64,000 nt of DNA. Origin: Benzoatithermus sp963720725. GTDB taxonomy: Bacteria > Pseudomonadota > Alphaproteobacteria > Geminicoccales > Geminicoccaceae. The position numbers were made by a program, and so were the translations under genes. The stretch lies in NCBI GenBank assembly GCA_963720725.1, contig CAVRGN010000001.1, positions 186,001 through 250,000 of the forward strand, written 5' to 3'. Positions 7,736 to 18,184 of the stretch are shown here, piece after piece. The first letter of the stretch is position 1; each line of letters begins with the position of its first letter. The notes under the pieces are model-generated. The model was given only the letters and a program-made list of their open reading frames with translations, was not told the origin of the DNA and did no database searches.

Positions 7736-10700
7736 GCCGTCTCGACGGCGGCGGCCGGATCGACCGTTCCCGTCCGCTCGCCTTCAGGTTCGACGGCCGC
7801 AACTATCAGCGGCTTCGCGGGCGACACGCTGGCCTCCGCCCTGCTCGCCAACGGCGTCCACCTGGTCGGCCGCAGCTTCAAGTATCACCGCCCGCGCGGG
7901 ATCATGACCGCCGGCGCCGAGGAGCCCAGCGCGCTGATCCAGCTCGAACGGCCGGGCGGGCGCAGCGATCCCAACCTGCGCGCCACCGAGATCGAGCTCT
8001 ATGACGGGCTGACCGCCGAAAGCCAGAACCGCTGGCCCTCGCTCGGCTTCGACGTCGGCGCCGCCAGCGACCTGCTCTCGCCCTTCCTGCCGGCCGGCTT
8101 CTACTACAAGACCTTCCTCTGGCCGGCCTCCTGGTGGTCGAAGGTCTACGAGCCCTTGATCCGCCGTGCGGCCGGTCTCGGCCGCGCGCCGACGCGGCCC
8201 GATCCCGACTTCTACCTGCACCGCCACGCCCATTGCGACGTACTGGTGGTCGGCGCCGGCCCGGCCGGACTGACGGCGGCCCTTGCCGCCGGTCGCGCCG
8301 GGGCGCGCGTGATCCTGGTCGAACGCGAGGCCGAGCTGGGCGGCTCGCTGCTGGGCGAGAGCGGCTCGCTCGCCGACTTCGACGGGCGGGAGGGCGATGC
8401 CTGGCTGCAGGCGGTCGCGGCCGAGCTCGCCGCGCTGCCCGAGGTCACCGTCCTGCGCCGGACCAACGCCTTCGGCTATCTCGACCACAACTACCTGGTC
8501 CTGCACGAGCGGGTCACCGACCACCTGCCGCTGCCCCCGGCCGACCAGCCGCGCCAGCGGCTGTGGCGGGTGCGGGCGAAGCAGGTCGTGCTGTGCACCG
8601 GCGCCATCGAGCGGCCGCTGGTCTTCCACGGCAACGATCGGCCGGGCGTGATGCTGGCCGGCGCCGCGCGCACCTACCTCAACCGCTTCGCCGTGCGGCC
8701 CGGCAGCAGGGTCGTGGTGTTCACCAACAATGACAGCGCCTATGCCGCGGCCCTCGATCTGGCGCGCGCCGACGTCGCCGTCGAGGCCATCGTCGACCTC
8801 CGCGCCCGGCCCGACGGCCCGTTGCCGGCGGCTGCGGCCGAGGCCGGCCTGCCGATCCGGCGCAGTTCGGCCGTGGTCGGCACCGAGGGCCGCCTGCGCG
8901 TCGGCCGCGCCTGGGTGTCGCCGATGCTGGCCGACGGCAGCCGCGCTCCCGGTGAGCCCCACGCCCTCCGTTGCGACTGCCTCCTGGTCTCCGGCGGCTG
9001 GAACCCCACAGTCCACCTGTTCTCGCAGTCGCGCGGCCGGTTGCGCTTCGACGATGCCGCGGCCGCCTTCGTTCCCGACCGGTCGTTCCAGCCGGAGCGC
9101 TCGGCGGGTGCGGCCAGGGGCAGCATGATGCTGGCGGAATGCATGGCCGAGGGCGGCCGCGCCGGAGCCGAGGCCGCCCGGGACGCCGGCTTCGCCGCGT
9201 CCGCCCCGGAGACACCCGCCGTCCGCGAGCCCACCCAGGCGCCGCTCCTGCCGACCTGGGCCGTGCCGAGCCACGTCGCGCCAGCTCGCGCCAAGGCGTT
9301 CGTCGATTTCCAGAACGACGTCACCGCCAAGGATCTCGGTCTCGCCGTGCGCGAGGGCTTCCAGTCGATCGAGCACGTCAAGCGCTACACCACCACCGGG
9401 ATGGGCACCGACCAGGGCAAGACCAGCAACGTCAACGCCCTGGCGATCGTGGCCGACAAGCGCGGCATCCCGATCGAGGCCGTGGGCACCACCACCTTCC
9501 GCATGCCCTACACGCCGGTCACCTTCGGCGCGCTGGCGGGCCCCCACGGCGGCGAGCTGTTCGACCCGATCCGCCGCACGCCGAGCCACGACTGGGCGAC
9601 GGCCCACGGCGCCGTGTTCGAGGACGTCGGCAACTGGAAGCGGGCGCGCTACTTTCCGCGGCCCGGCGAGGACATGCACGCGGCCGTGCAGCGCGAGTGT
9701 CGGGCCGTGCGCGAGGGCGTCGGCCTGTTCGATGCCAGCACGCTCGGCAAGATCGACCTGCAGGGCGCGGACAGCGCGCAATTCCTCAACCGCGTCTACA
9801 GCAACGCCTGGATCAAGCTCGAGACCGGCCGCTGCCGCTACGGCCTGATGCTGCGCGACGACGGCATGGTCTTCGACGACGGGGTCACCGCCCGCCTCGG
9901 GCCCGGCCACTTCCACATGACCACCACCACCGGCGGAGCCGCGCGCGTGCTCGCCTGGCTGGAGGAATGGCTGCAGACCGAATGGCCCCAGCTCGAGGTC
10001 TATTGCACCTCCGTCACCGAGCAGTGGGCGGCGATCGCCGTGGTCGGCCCCAGGGCGCGCGACGTCCTGCGCGCCGCCGGCACCGACCTCGACCTCGGCC
10101 AACGAATCCCTGCCGCACCTCGCGTTCAAGGAGGGGCGGGTCGCCGGTCTATCGGCCCGGGTGTTCCGCATCAGCTTTTCCGGCGAGATCGCCTACGAGA
10201 TCAACGTTCCCTGGGGCTACGGCCAAGCCTTGTGGGAGGCGCTGTGGGCGGCGGGCCAGGGCCTCGGCATCACCGCCTACGGCACCGAGAGCATGCACGT
10301 GCTGCGGGCGGAGAAGGGCTACATCATCGTCGGGCAGGACACGGACGGCACGGTCACGCCCTTCGATCTCGGGATGGACTGGATCGTCTCCAAGGCGAAG
10401 CCCGACTTCATCGGCAAGCGCGGGCTGCGCCAGTCCGGCGTCGCGGCCGAAGGCCGCAAGCAGCTGGTCGGCCTCCTGACCGCCGAGCCGGCCGAGGTGC
10501 TGGAGGAGGGGGCCCAGATCGTGGCGTCCGAGCAGTTCGGGGCGCCGCCGGTGCCGATGATCGGCCATGTCACCTCCAGCTATCTCAGCCCCAATCTCGG
10601 CCGCTCGATCGCCATGGCGCTGGTCCGCGGCGGGCACGGGATGCTCGGTCGGACCGTCCATGTGCCCATGCCCGGCCGGGTGATCGCGGCCAGGGTGGTC

Positions 10701-10745
10701 AAGCCCGTGTTCATCGATCCGGAAGGGACCCGCCTCGATGGCTGA
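7732..10745 (+). CDS. soxA: Sarcosine oxidase subunit alpha, two frameshifts
   Basis: The large (about 1,000-residue) alpha subunit, binding NAD and folate. It has an N-terminal 2Fe-2S-like fold region (SFKYHRPRGIMTAG), a dinucleotide-binding domain (DVLVVGAGPAGLTAALAAG), and a C-terminal aminomethyltransferase-like folate domain (FDASTLGKIDLQG, YRIGL-type core, ESMHVLRAEKGY). The reading frame is broken twice. Near 7810, deleting one C restores GFAGDTLASALLANGV. Near 10103, deleting one G restores ANESLPHLAFKEG. On either side of each break the protein sequence is fully conserved, which argues for insertion errors in the sequence rather than a dead gene. It overlaps soxD upstream and soxG downstream by a few bases, as in functional operons. 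Confidence 0.93.
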
Positions 10746-11326
10746 GCCGGTCCGAAGCAGCCCGCTGGCCGGACTGGCCATGGCCGAGCGTTCGCTCCCG
10801 GGAGCGGAGCCGGTCGACCTCGCAGCCTTGCCGTTCCGGGGCAAGCTGATCCTGCGCGGCGGCGAGGCGATCCACGACCCTGCCGCCCGCGCGCTCGGCG
10901 GCGCCCTGCCTTCCACCATGCGCACCGCGACCGCCGGCGAGACCGAGCTGCTCTGGCTCGGCCCGGACGAGTGGCTGGTGCTGACCCCGCCCGAGCGGGC
11001 CGAGGCGGCGGCGGCAGCCCTTCGGGACGCGCTCGCCGGCCTGCACCATGCCGTGGTCGTGGTCAGCGACCGCATGACCGGCATCCGGCTCGCCGGCGGG
11101 CGCGCAGCCGACGTCCTGAACGCCGGCTGCCCGCTCGACCTGCATCGGAGTGCCTTTCCTCCGGGCGCCGTCACGCGCACGGTCCTGGCCAAGGCTCCTG
11201 TCGATTCTGCGGCGCCCCGGTGATGCCCCGGCGTTCGAGCTCTGGGTGAACGGCTCCTTCGCGCCTTATGCTTGGCGCTTTTTGGAACATGCCGCGCGCG
11301 AGTTCGGCATCGCCATTGCCGCCTAG
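10738..11326 (+). CDS. soxG: Sarcosine oxidase subunit gamma, frameshifted
   Basis: Gamma subunit of heterotetrameric sarcosine oxidase, related to GcvT-like folds. Seen: LPFRGKLILRGG, ELLWLGPDEWLVL, VSDRMTGIRLAGG and LNAGCPLDLH, the family core. The frame as given stops at 11223, but in another frame ILRRPGDAPAFELWVNG and APYAWRFLEHAAREFG follow, ending at the TAG at 11324. That is the normal SoxG C terminus, so a frameshift lies near 11195. With it corrected the protein is about 195 residues, the expected size. Its start overlaps the end of soxA by 8 bases. Confidence 0.92.
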
Positions 11327-11405
11327 CTTGGTTGCCGCCGCGGCCCTATAGCCCTTCTCACATGATGCCCGAAGATTTCCACTCAGGCGCAGGCGGCTCG
11401 GCCCG

Positions 11406-11879
11406 GTGACCGGTTTCGACGTGCAAGAATCCTTTCGGCGCGGCGCACGCGGCATTGCGCTGGTGCCGAGCGAGGGATTGGCCGAGGAGCCGGCGTCTTT
11501 CGCCGCGGGCGCCAACGAAGGCCTGCTGCTGGAACTCACGCGCCTTGCCGGTCTCACCGATGCCAGCGCCGCCTACGAGACCGGCCGCGCGCTGCGGCGT
11601 ATCGTCCAGCTGTTCGACCAGGCCGGCGCGCCCGCGCGCATCGGCGCCCAGTTCCTCGACAATCTCGCCGGGGCCGTCGTGATCGAACGCATGCGCGGCC
11701 AGCCGCGCGCCTGGGGAGCGGCCGACACCGTCGACATGTTCATCGAGCTCTACGCCCGCGTGCTGGGCGGCCGGCAGGAAGAGCTCGATCGGATCCGCCG
11801 TGCGGTCATGGACTATGCCGTAGCCGCCAACGGCGCCGGCGGCGGCGCCCCCGCGCCCTGGTATCGGCGTCGCGCCTGA
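11406..11879 (+). CDS. Hypothetical alpha-helical protein
   Basis: A 157-residue protein that I do not recognise. It starts at a GTG and is predicted mainly helical. Segments such as GLLLELTRLAGLTD, ALRRIVQLFDQAG and TVDMFIELYARVLGG look like packed helices, and the tail is Gly/Ala/Pro-rich. There is no signal peptide, membrane helix or catalytic motif. It lies 79 bases after soxG on the same strand and is followed by the convergent HdeD-like gene, so co-transcription with the sox operon is possible but not shown. Codon composition matches the neighbours, which supports a real gene. Confidence 0.6.
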   Translation: MTGFDVQESFRRGARGIALVPSEGLAEEPASFAAGANEGLLLELTRLAGLTDASAAYETGRALRRIVQLFDQAGAPARIGAQFLDNLAGAVVIERMRGQPRAWGAADTVDMFIELYARVLGGRQEELDRIRRAVMDYAVAANGAGGGAPAPWYRRRA

Positions 11880-11916
11880 GTTTTTTGCGGCCCAATTGTG
11901 AGAACTCGTCCGCTGC

Positions 11917-12483
11917 CTACCGCCTCACCGCCGAGCGCAAAGCGATCAGGGCCCAGCCATAGAACAGCAGGTCGATGCCGACGAGCAGGCCGATCAGCCA
12001 CACGGCCGAGCCGGGCCACCCGGAGATCACCAGCAGGCCCAGCAGGATCGAGCAGGCGGCGCTGAAGAAGGTCCAGCCGGCGCCTCCGACGCCGCGCAGC
12101 TGCCAGGCGGCGACCGCCTTCACCACGCCCGTGGCGACGAAGTAGGCGGCGAGCAGGAACGTCAGGGCGAGGGCGCCGGCGGCGGGATTGAGCAGGAGCC
12201 AGACGCCGGCGATCAGGGAGACCAGGCCGGTGAGCACCGCCCCGGCGATGCGCCAGCCGCCGTGAACCTGGAATGCCAGATAGAACTCGGCCACGGCCGA
12301 GAGCAGGAACAGCCAGCCGATGAAGGTGGTGACGAACAGCGTGGCGATGCCCGGTGCGACGATCGCGATCGTGCCCAGGACGATCAGGGCGATCCCCGCG
12401 ATCAGGAGCGTCTTGGAGCAGCGCTGCAGGCCGGACTTGAGCGAGGCCACGAATTCCGAGCGCGGCAGGATCTGGCTGGCCAT
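11917..12483 (-). CDS. HdeD-family membrane protein
   Basis: A 188-residue integral membrane protein of the HdeD/DUF308 type with about six transmembrane helices in three repeated hairpins. Examples are TLLIAGIALIVLGTIAIV, FIGWLFLLSAVAEFYL, VLTGLVSLIAGVWLLL and SILLGLLVISG. HdeD proteins are linked to acid resistance and membrane stress, and their molecular activity is unknown. I chose the ATG at 12483 because GGGGGAACC precedes it. It is transcribed alone, convergent with the hypothetical gene to the left and divergent from the small membrane protein at 12573. Confidence 0.85.
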   Translation of the reverse strand: MASQILPRSEFVASLKSGLQRCSKTLLIAGIALIVLGTIAIVAPGIATLFVTTFIGWLFLLSAVAEFYLAFQVHGGWRIAGAVLTGLVSLIAGVWLLLNPAAGALALTFLLAAYFVATGVVKAVAAWQLRGVGGAGWTFFSAACSILLGLLVISGWPGSAVWLIGLLVGIDLLFYGWALIALRSAVRR

Positions 12484-12572
12484 GGCGGTTCCCCCAATCG
12501 GCGCTTGCCGATGCAATTGCGCAAGTCTATCGGGAGCGCCGGAGCGGGGCAATGGCGCCCATGGAGCAGGCG

Positions 12573-12695
12573 ATGAAGCTCAAGCACGTGGCCGCTGCGG
12601 TAGTAGCGATCCTCCTGATCGCCTCGCTGGCGTCGTGGATGTTCGCCGACGAGGACCCCCCGCCGCAGGGCGAACCCGTGTTGGAGGCGGGTTGA
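12573..12695 (+). CDS. Small single-pass membrane protein (40 residues)
   Basis: A short gene of about 40 codons. MKLKHV is followed by a hydrophobic helix (AAAVVAILLIASLASWMF) and an acidic Pro-rich tail (ADEDPPPQGEP). GGAG lies 6 bases before the ATG at 12573; an in-frame ATG at 12552 is an alternative start. The Lys-positive N terminus and single helix fit a small inner-membrane protein or an uncleaved signal anchor. It lies divergent to hdeD, and no function can be assigned. Confidence 0.5.
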   Translation: MKLKHVAAAVVAILLIASLASWMFADEDPPPQGEPVLEAG

Positions 12696-12750
12696 GCGGC
12701 CTCGTCGAGTTGACCGGCGGCGAAGCCTCCGTGCTGGCGGTCGAGCGCCG

Positions 12751-15396
12751 TCAGTGTGCCTCGTCGTGAAGATCGTGAATCAGTTTCGCGATCAGTCCGG
12801 TCCACCCGGTCTGGTGCTCGGCTCCCATGCCGCGGCCGGTATCGCCGTGAAAATACTCATAGAATAGGATATTGTCCTTGAAGTGGGGATCGGTCTGCAT
12901 GATCGAGCACTCCCCATAGAGCGGACGCCGCCCGTCGGCATCGCGGGTGAACAAACGGAGCAGCCGGCGTGCCAATTCGTCGGCAATCTGCCGCAGGTCC
13001 AGCATGATCCCGGACCCGGTCGGGCACTCCACCAGGAAATCCGAACCGTAGTAGTGATGGAAGCGCCGCAGGCTCTCGATGAGCAGATAGTTGAGCGGCA
13101 TCCAAATCGGACCACGCCAGTTCGAGTTGCCGCCGAAGAGAAAGCTGTCGGATTCAGCGGGAACGTAGCGGACCTCGTGGCGCGCGCCATCATGCTCGAA
13201 CCGAAACGGGTGTTGGTCGTGGTAGCGCGAGAGGCCGCGGACGCCGTAGTCGGAAAGGAATTCCTCCGGGTCGAGCAGGCGGCGCAGCAGGCGTTTCATG
13301 CGGTGGCCGCGGAGAAGGGACAAAAGATGGCGATGCTTGCGGCCGGGCACCTCCCAGCGCGACACGAGTGCCGCCAGATCGGGACGGTAGCGGAGAAACC
13401 ATTCCAGCCGCTTGGTGAATTGGGGAACCTTCTCCAACAGCTCCTCGTCCAGGATTTCGACGGCAAACAGCGGTATCAGCCCCACCATGGAGCGCAGTTT
13501 GAGCGGCACGATGTCGCCGCCGGGCAGGATGAGCTCGTCGTAGAAGAACTTGTCCTCGTCGTCCCATAGCCCGATGCCCTCGCCAGCCATGTTGGTCATG
13601 GCTTCGGCAATATGGAGGAAATGCTCGAAGAACTTGGTCGCCACGTCTTCGTAGACCGGATTGTGGCAGGCAAGTTCCAAGGCGATGCGCATCAGGTTGG
13701 CCGAGTACATCGCCATCCAGGCCGTGCCGTCGGCCTGGTTCAGATAGCCGCCCGTGGGCAAGGGCTTGCTGCGGTCGAATACACCGATATTGTCCAGGCC
13801 GAGAAATCCGCCCTGGAAGATGTTCCGGCCCGCCGCGTCCTTGCGATTGACCCACCAAGTGAAATTCAACAGCAGCTTGTGAAAGACACGCTCGAGGAAT
13901 GCTATATCGCCGATGCTGTCGCCACGTCGTTGGCGGTCCATCTGGAAGACGCGCCATGTGGCCCAAGCGTGCACCGGCGGATTGACGTCGTCGAACTGCC
14001 ATTCATAGGCCGGCATCTGGCCGTTGGGGTGCATGTACCACTCGCGGCACAGCAAGACGAGCTGCTGCTTGGCGAACTCGCTGTCGAGCATGGCCAACGG
14101 CACGGCATGAAAGGCGAGATCCCAGGCAGCGTACCACGGGTACTCCCACTTGTCGGGCATCGAGATGATGTCGGCATTGTTGAGGTGACGCCAATCGGCA
14201 TTGCGCACCTTGCGTCGATGCGGCGGGGGTAGAGCCGGGTCGCCGTCCTGCCATTGCGGGATGTCGAGATAGTAGAATTGCTTGCTCCAGATCATGCCCG
14301 CCAAGGCTTGGCGCTGGATGCGCCGCTGATCGGCATCGACGATGCGCCGCTGCAGCGTCGCATAATATGCGTCGGCTTCGGCGCGGCGGTTGGCCAGGAT
14401 GGCGTCGCAATCGCCGAAGGGGTCGGCCAGCCGCTGCCCTTCGACCAGCCGCAGACGAATGGTGCGAACTCCGCCCGGTGGCACCCCGATCCGGTAGAGC
14501 CCCGCCGCCTTGGTGCCGATCCGTGCCGGATTGACCCTGTCGGTGCGGCCGGACACGACATGTTCGTGAAAGGCATCCTTGAAGTAGCCTGATGACGGGC
14601 CGGCACCGAACAGTTTGTGGCAGTTCGTCTCGTTCTCGGTGAAGAGCAGATCATCAGGTTGTTCGAAGTGCGCGGTCATGGACCCGAGCGTTTTGTGCTC
14701 GATCGCGATGGCGTCTCCGGCAATGGCGCGCAGGGTCGGCTTGCGCCCGTCTCCGGACCAGCTCCAGCGGTTGCGGAACCAGAGCTGTGGCAGGACATGC
14801 AGCGGCGCCGCCTCGGGCCCACGATTGTGCACCGTGAGACAGAGGATGATGTCGTTGACGTCGGCTTTCGCATATTCGATCTCCACGTCGAAATACCGCC
14901 CGTCGTCGAACAATCCGGTGTCGATCAGTTCGTACTCGCCGGTCTTGCCACGCTGTTGATTGATGTCGAGTAAAGATTGATAAGGGTAGGTCAATTGAGG
15001 ATATTTGTAGAGCATCTTAAGATAGGAGTGGCTCGGCGTCGCATCCAGATAATAGTAGATTTCCTTCGGATCCTCACCATGATTGCCTTCGTGATTGGTG
15101 AGTCCGAACAGGCGCTCTTTGAGGATCGGGTCCCGGCCGTTCCACAAGGCGATCGACAGACATAGCCGCTGCAAGCTGTCACAGAAGCCGCCGATGCCGT
15201 CCTCGCCCCAGCGATAGGCGCGACTGCGGGCGTGATCGTGGGGGAAGTAGCGCCAGGCGTCGCCGTTCTCGCTGTAGTCCTCGCGAACCGTGCCCCACTG
15301 CCGCTCCGCTAGGTATGGCCCCCAGCGGCGCCACCGGCCGATGCTTTCGTCCATTTCCCGCACGCGGCGGCCTTCGGCATCACCCGGCTGCGGCAT
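12751..15396 (-). CDS. GH63/MGH1-like glucosidase
   Basis: A large (about 881-residue) cytoplasmic (alpha/alpha)6-barrel glycosidase resembling bacterial GH63 enzymes related to mannosyl-oligosaccharide glucosidase and mannosylglycerate/glucosylglycerate hydrolases. Recognisable stretches are WGTVREDYSENGDAW, EGNHGEDPKEIYYYLD, PDKWEYPWYAAWDLAFHAVP, FQGGFLGLDNIGVFDRS, GTAWMAMYSANLM and FGGNSNWRGPIWMPLNYL. The start is uncertain: ATG 15396 has GGGGA five bases upstream, while an in-frame ATG at 15435 lacks a ribosome site. The frame stays open into the neighbouring gene, but that extension is not conserved. It probably acts on a glucoside or compatible solute such as glucosylglycerate; the exact substrate is unknown. 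Confidence 0.85.
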   Translation of the reverse strand: MPQPGDAEGRRVREMDESIGRWRRWGPYLAERQWGTVREDYSENGDAWRYFPHDHARSRAYRWGEDGIGGFCDSLQRLCLSIALWNGRDPILKERLFGLTNHEGNHGEDPKEIYYYLDATPSHSYLKMLYKYPQLTYPYQSLLDINQQRGKTGEYELIDTGLFDDGRYFDVEIEYAKADVNDIILCLTVHNRGPEAAPLHVLPQLWFRNRWSWSGDGRKPTLRAIAGDAIAIEHKTLGSMTAHFEQPDDLLFTENETNCHKLFGAGPSSGYFKDAFHEHVVSGRTDRVNPARIGTKAAGLYRIGVPPGGVRTIRLRLVEGQRLADPFGDCDAILANRRAEADAYYATLQRRIVDADQRRIQRQALAGMIWSKQFYYLDIPQWQDGDPALPPPHRRKVRNADWRHLNNADIISMPDKWEYPWYAAWDLAFHAVPLAMLDSEFAKQQLVLLCREWYMHPNGQMPAYEWQFDDVNPPVHAWATWRVFQMDRQRRGDSIGDIAFLERVFHKLLLNFTWWVNRKDAAGRNIFQGGFLGLDNIGVFDRSKPLPTGGYLNQADGTAWMAMYSANLMRIALELACHNPVYEDVATKFFEHFLHIAEAMTNMAGEGIGLWDDEDKFFYDELILPGGDIVPLKLRSMVGLIPLFAVEILDEELLEKVPQFTKRLEWFLRYRPDLAALVSRWEVPGRKHRHLLSLLRGHRMKRLLRRLLDPEEFLSDYGVRGLSRYHDQHPFRFEHDGARHEVRYVPAESDSFLFGGNSNWRGPIWMPLNYLLIESLRRFHHYYGSDFLVECPTGSGIMLDLRQIADELARRLLRLFTRDADGRRPLYGECSIMQTDPHFKDNILFYEYFHGDTGRGMGAEHQTGWTGLIAKLIHDLHDEAH

Positions 15397-15473
15397 TCCA
15401 TCCCCACTCGGGTGCTCGGCTGGTGATGGCGCCATGCGCGACCCGTACGTACCCGGTCGAGCGGCAGACCGCC

Positions 15474-16532
15474 CTATCGGCCCCAGCTGCGCTCGAGCAC
15501 GCGCAGCCAGTTGCCATGGGCGAAGTTCGCCAGCGCCGGCTCGTCCCAGCCACGGGCGCGCAGCGCGTCGATCAGCCGTGGCAGGCCGGCGGCGTCGCGG
15601 ATCGGCGCCGGCACCGTGCAGCCGTCGAAGTCGCTGCCAAGCGCCACGCCCTCCGGACCCAACCTCGCCACCAGATGCTCGACATGGTCGCAGAGCGTGT
15701 CGAGCGGGGTGTCCGCGTCGTTGCGACCGTCGGCGCGCAGGAAGCTGACGGCCAGGTTGAGCCCGACCACGCCGCCACGCTCGCGGATCGCGTCGAGCTG
15801 CCGGTCGGTGAGGTTGCGCGAGCACGGGCAGAGGCTGTGCGCATTGGAGTGGGTGGCAACCAGCGGTGCGTCGCTGAGTGCCGCCACGTCCCAGAACCCG
15901 GCCTCGTTGAGGTGGCTGAGATCGACCACGATCTTCAGCTCGTTGCAGGCGCGGACCAGCGCCTTGCCGGCGTCGGTCAGGCCGGGACCCGTGTCGGGTG
16001 CGCTGGGAAAGCGGAACGGCACGCCGTGGCCGAAGATGTTGGGGCGGCTCCAGACCGGACCCAGCGAGCGCAGGCCGGCGGCGTGCAGGACCTCGAGCGC
16101 CTCGAACTCCGGGTCGATCGCCTCGGCGCCCTCGATGTGCAGCACGGCGGCGACCTTACCCGCCGCGATGCCCGCGCGGATCTCGCCCGCCGTCCGGCAG
16201 GTCACGACCTCGCCGCCGGAGGCACGGGCGACACGCTCGAGCCGTGCCGCCAGCGCGTTCACCACGGCCAATGCCCGTTCCCGCGCCGGCGTGCGCGGGA
16301 ACGGCACCTGATAGCTGCCACGCTCGGCGGCGGGCAGGTCTTCGTCGGGGGTGTCGGACGGCACGAAGCAGGCGAACAGCCCGCCGGCGAAGCCGCCGGT
16401 GCGTGCCCTGGGCAGGTCGAGGTGACCCTCGTCGCCGCGCTCGAAGAAGGCGGAGACCGGCAGGCCCTTGCGGTAGAGCCGCAGGAGCGTGTCGTTGTGG
16501 CCGTCGAAGATCGGCAGGGGCGCAGGGCTCAT
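15474..16532 (-). CDS. Membrane dipeptidase (peptidase M19)
   Basis: A 352-residue zinc dipeptidase of the renal dipeptidase family. The metal-binding and catalytic elements are visible in order: FDGHNDTLL (HxD), VLHIEGAEA (bridging Glu), VDLSHLNEAGFWDV, VATHSNAHSLCPCSRNLTD and ALGSDFDGC. No signal peptide is evident, so it is likely cytoplasmic, as in many proteobacterial homologues. The specific dipeptide is unknown; members act on L,D- or D,D-dipeptides and beta-lactam-like amides. It is followed on the same strand by the glycosidase gene, and mmsA lies upstream. Confidence 0.92.
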   Translation of the reverse strand: MSPAPLPIFDGHNDTLLRLYRKGLPVSAFFERGDEGHLDLPRARTGGFAGGLFACFVPSDTPDEDLPAAERGSYQVPFPRTPARERALAVVNALAARLERVARASGGEVVTCRTAGEIRAGIAAGKVAAVLHIEGAEAIDPEFEALEVLHAAGLRSLGPVWSRPNIFGHGVPFRFPSAPDTGPGLTDAGKALVRACNELKIVVDLSHLNEAGFWDVAALSDAPLVATHSNAHSLCPCSRNLTDRQLDAIRERGGVVGLNLAVSFLRADGRNDADTPLDTLCDHVEHLVARLGPEGVALGSDFDGCTVPAPIRDAAGLPRLIDALRARGWDEPALANFAHGNWLRVLERSWGR

Positions 16533-16617
16533 GTGGCGAGGTCACTCCGCAGGTCGGCCATGGCCGGGGACGATAGCCCATGCGCCGCCCGATGGCACCT
16601 ACCCAGGCTGGCGCCGT

Positions 16618-18114
<1,497 letters not shown>

Positions 18115-18184
18115 CTCGCCCTCCCTGAGCAGCTGTGCAGCACTTAGGCCGGCCGTGGGGTGGTCGTAAAGCCGCGCGCCACCC

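Noticed and set aside
7784..10171. Very long minus-strand open frame of about 795 codons
   Set aside because: It lies antisense to soxA, has a low-complexity Gly/Ala/Arg/Asp composition and no domain. Such frames are normal shadows in high-GC DNA.
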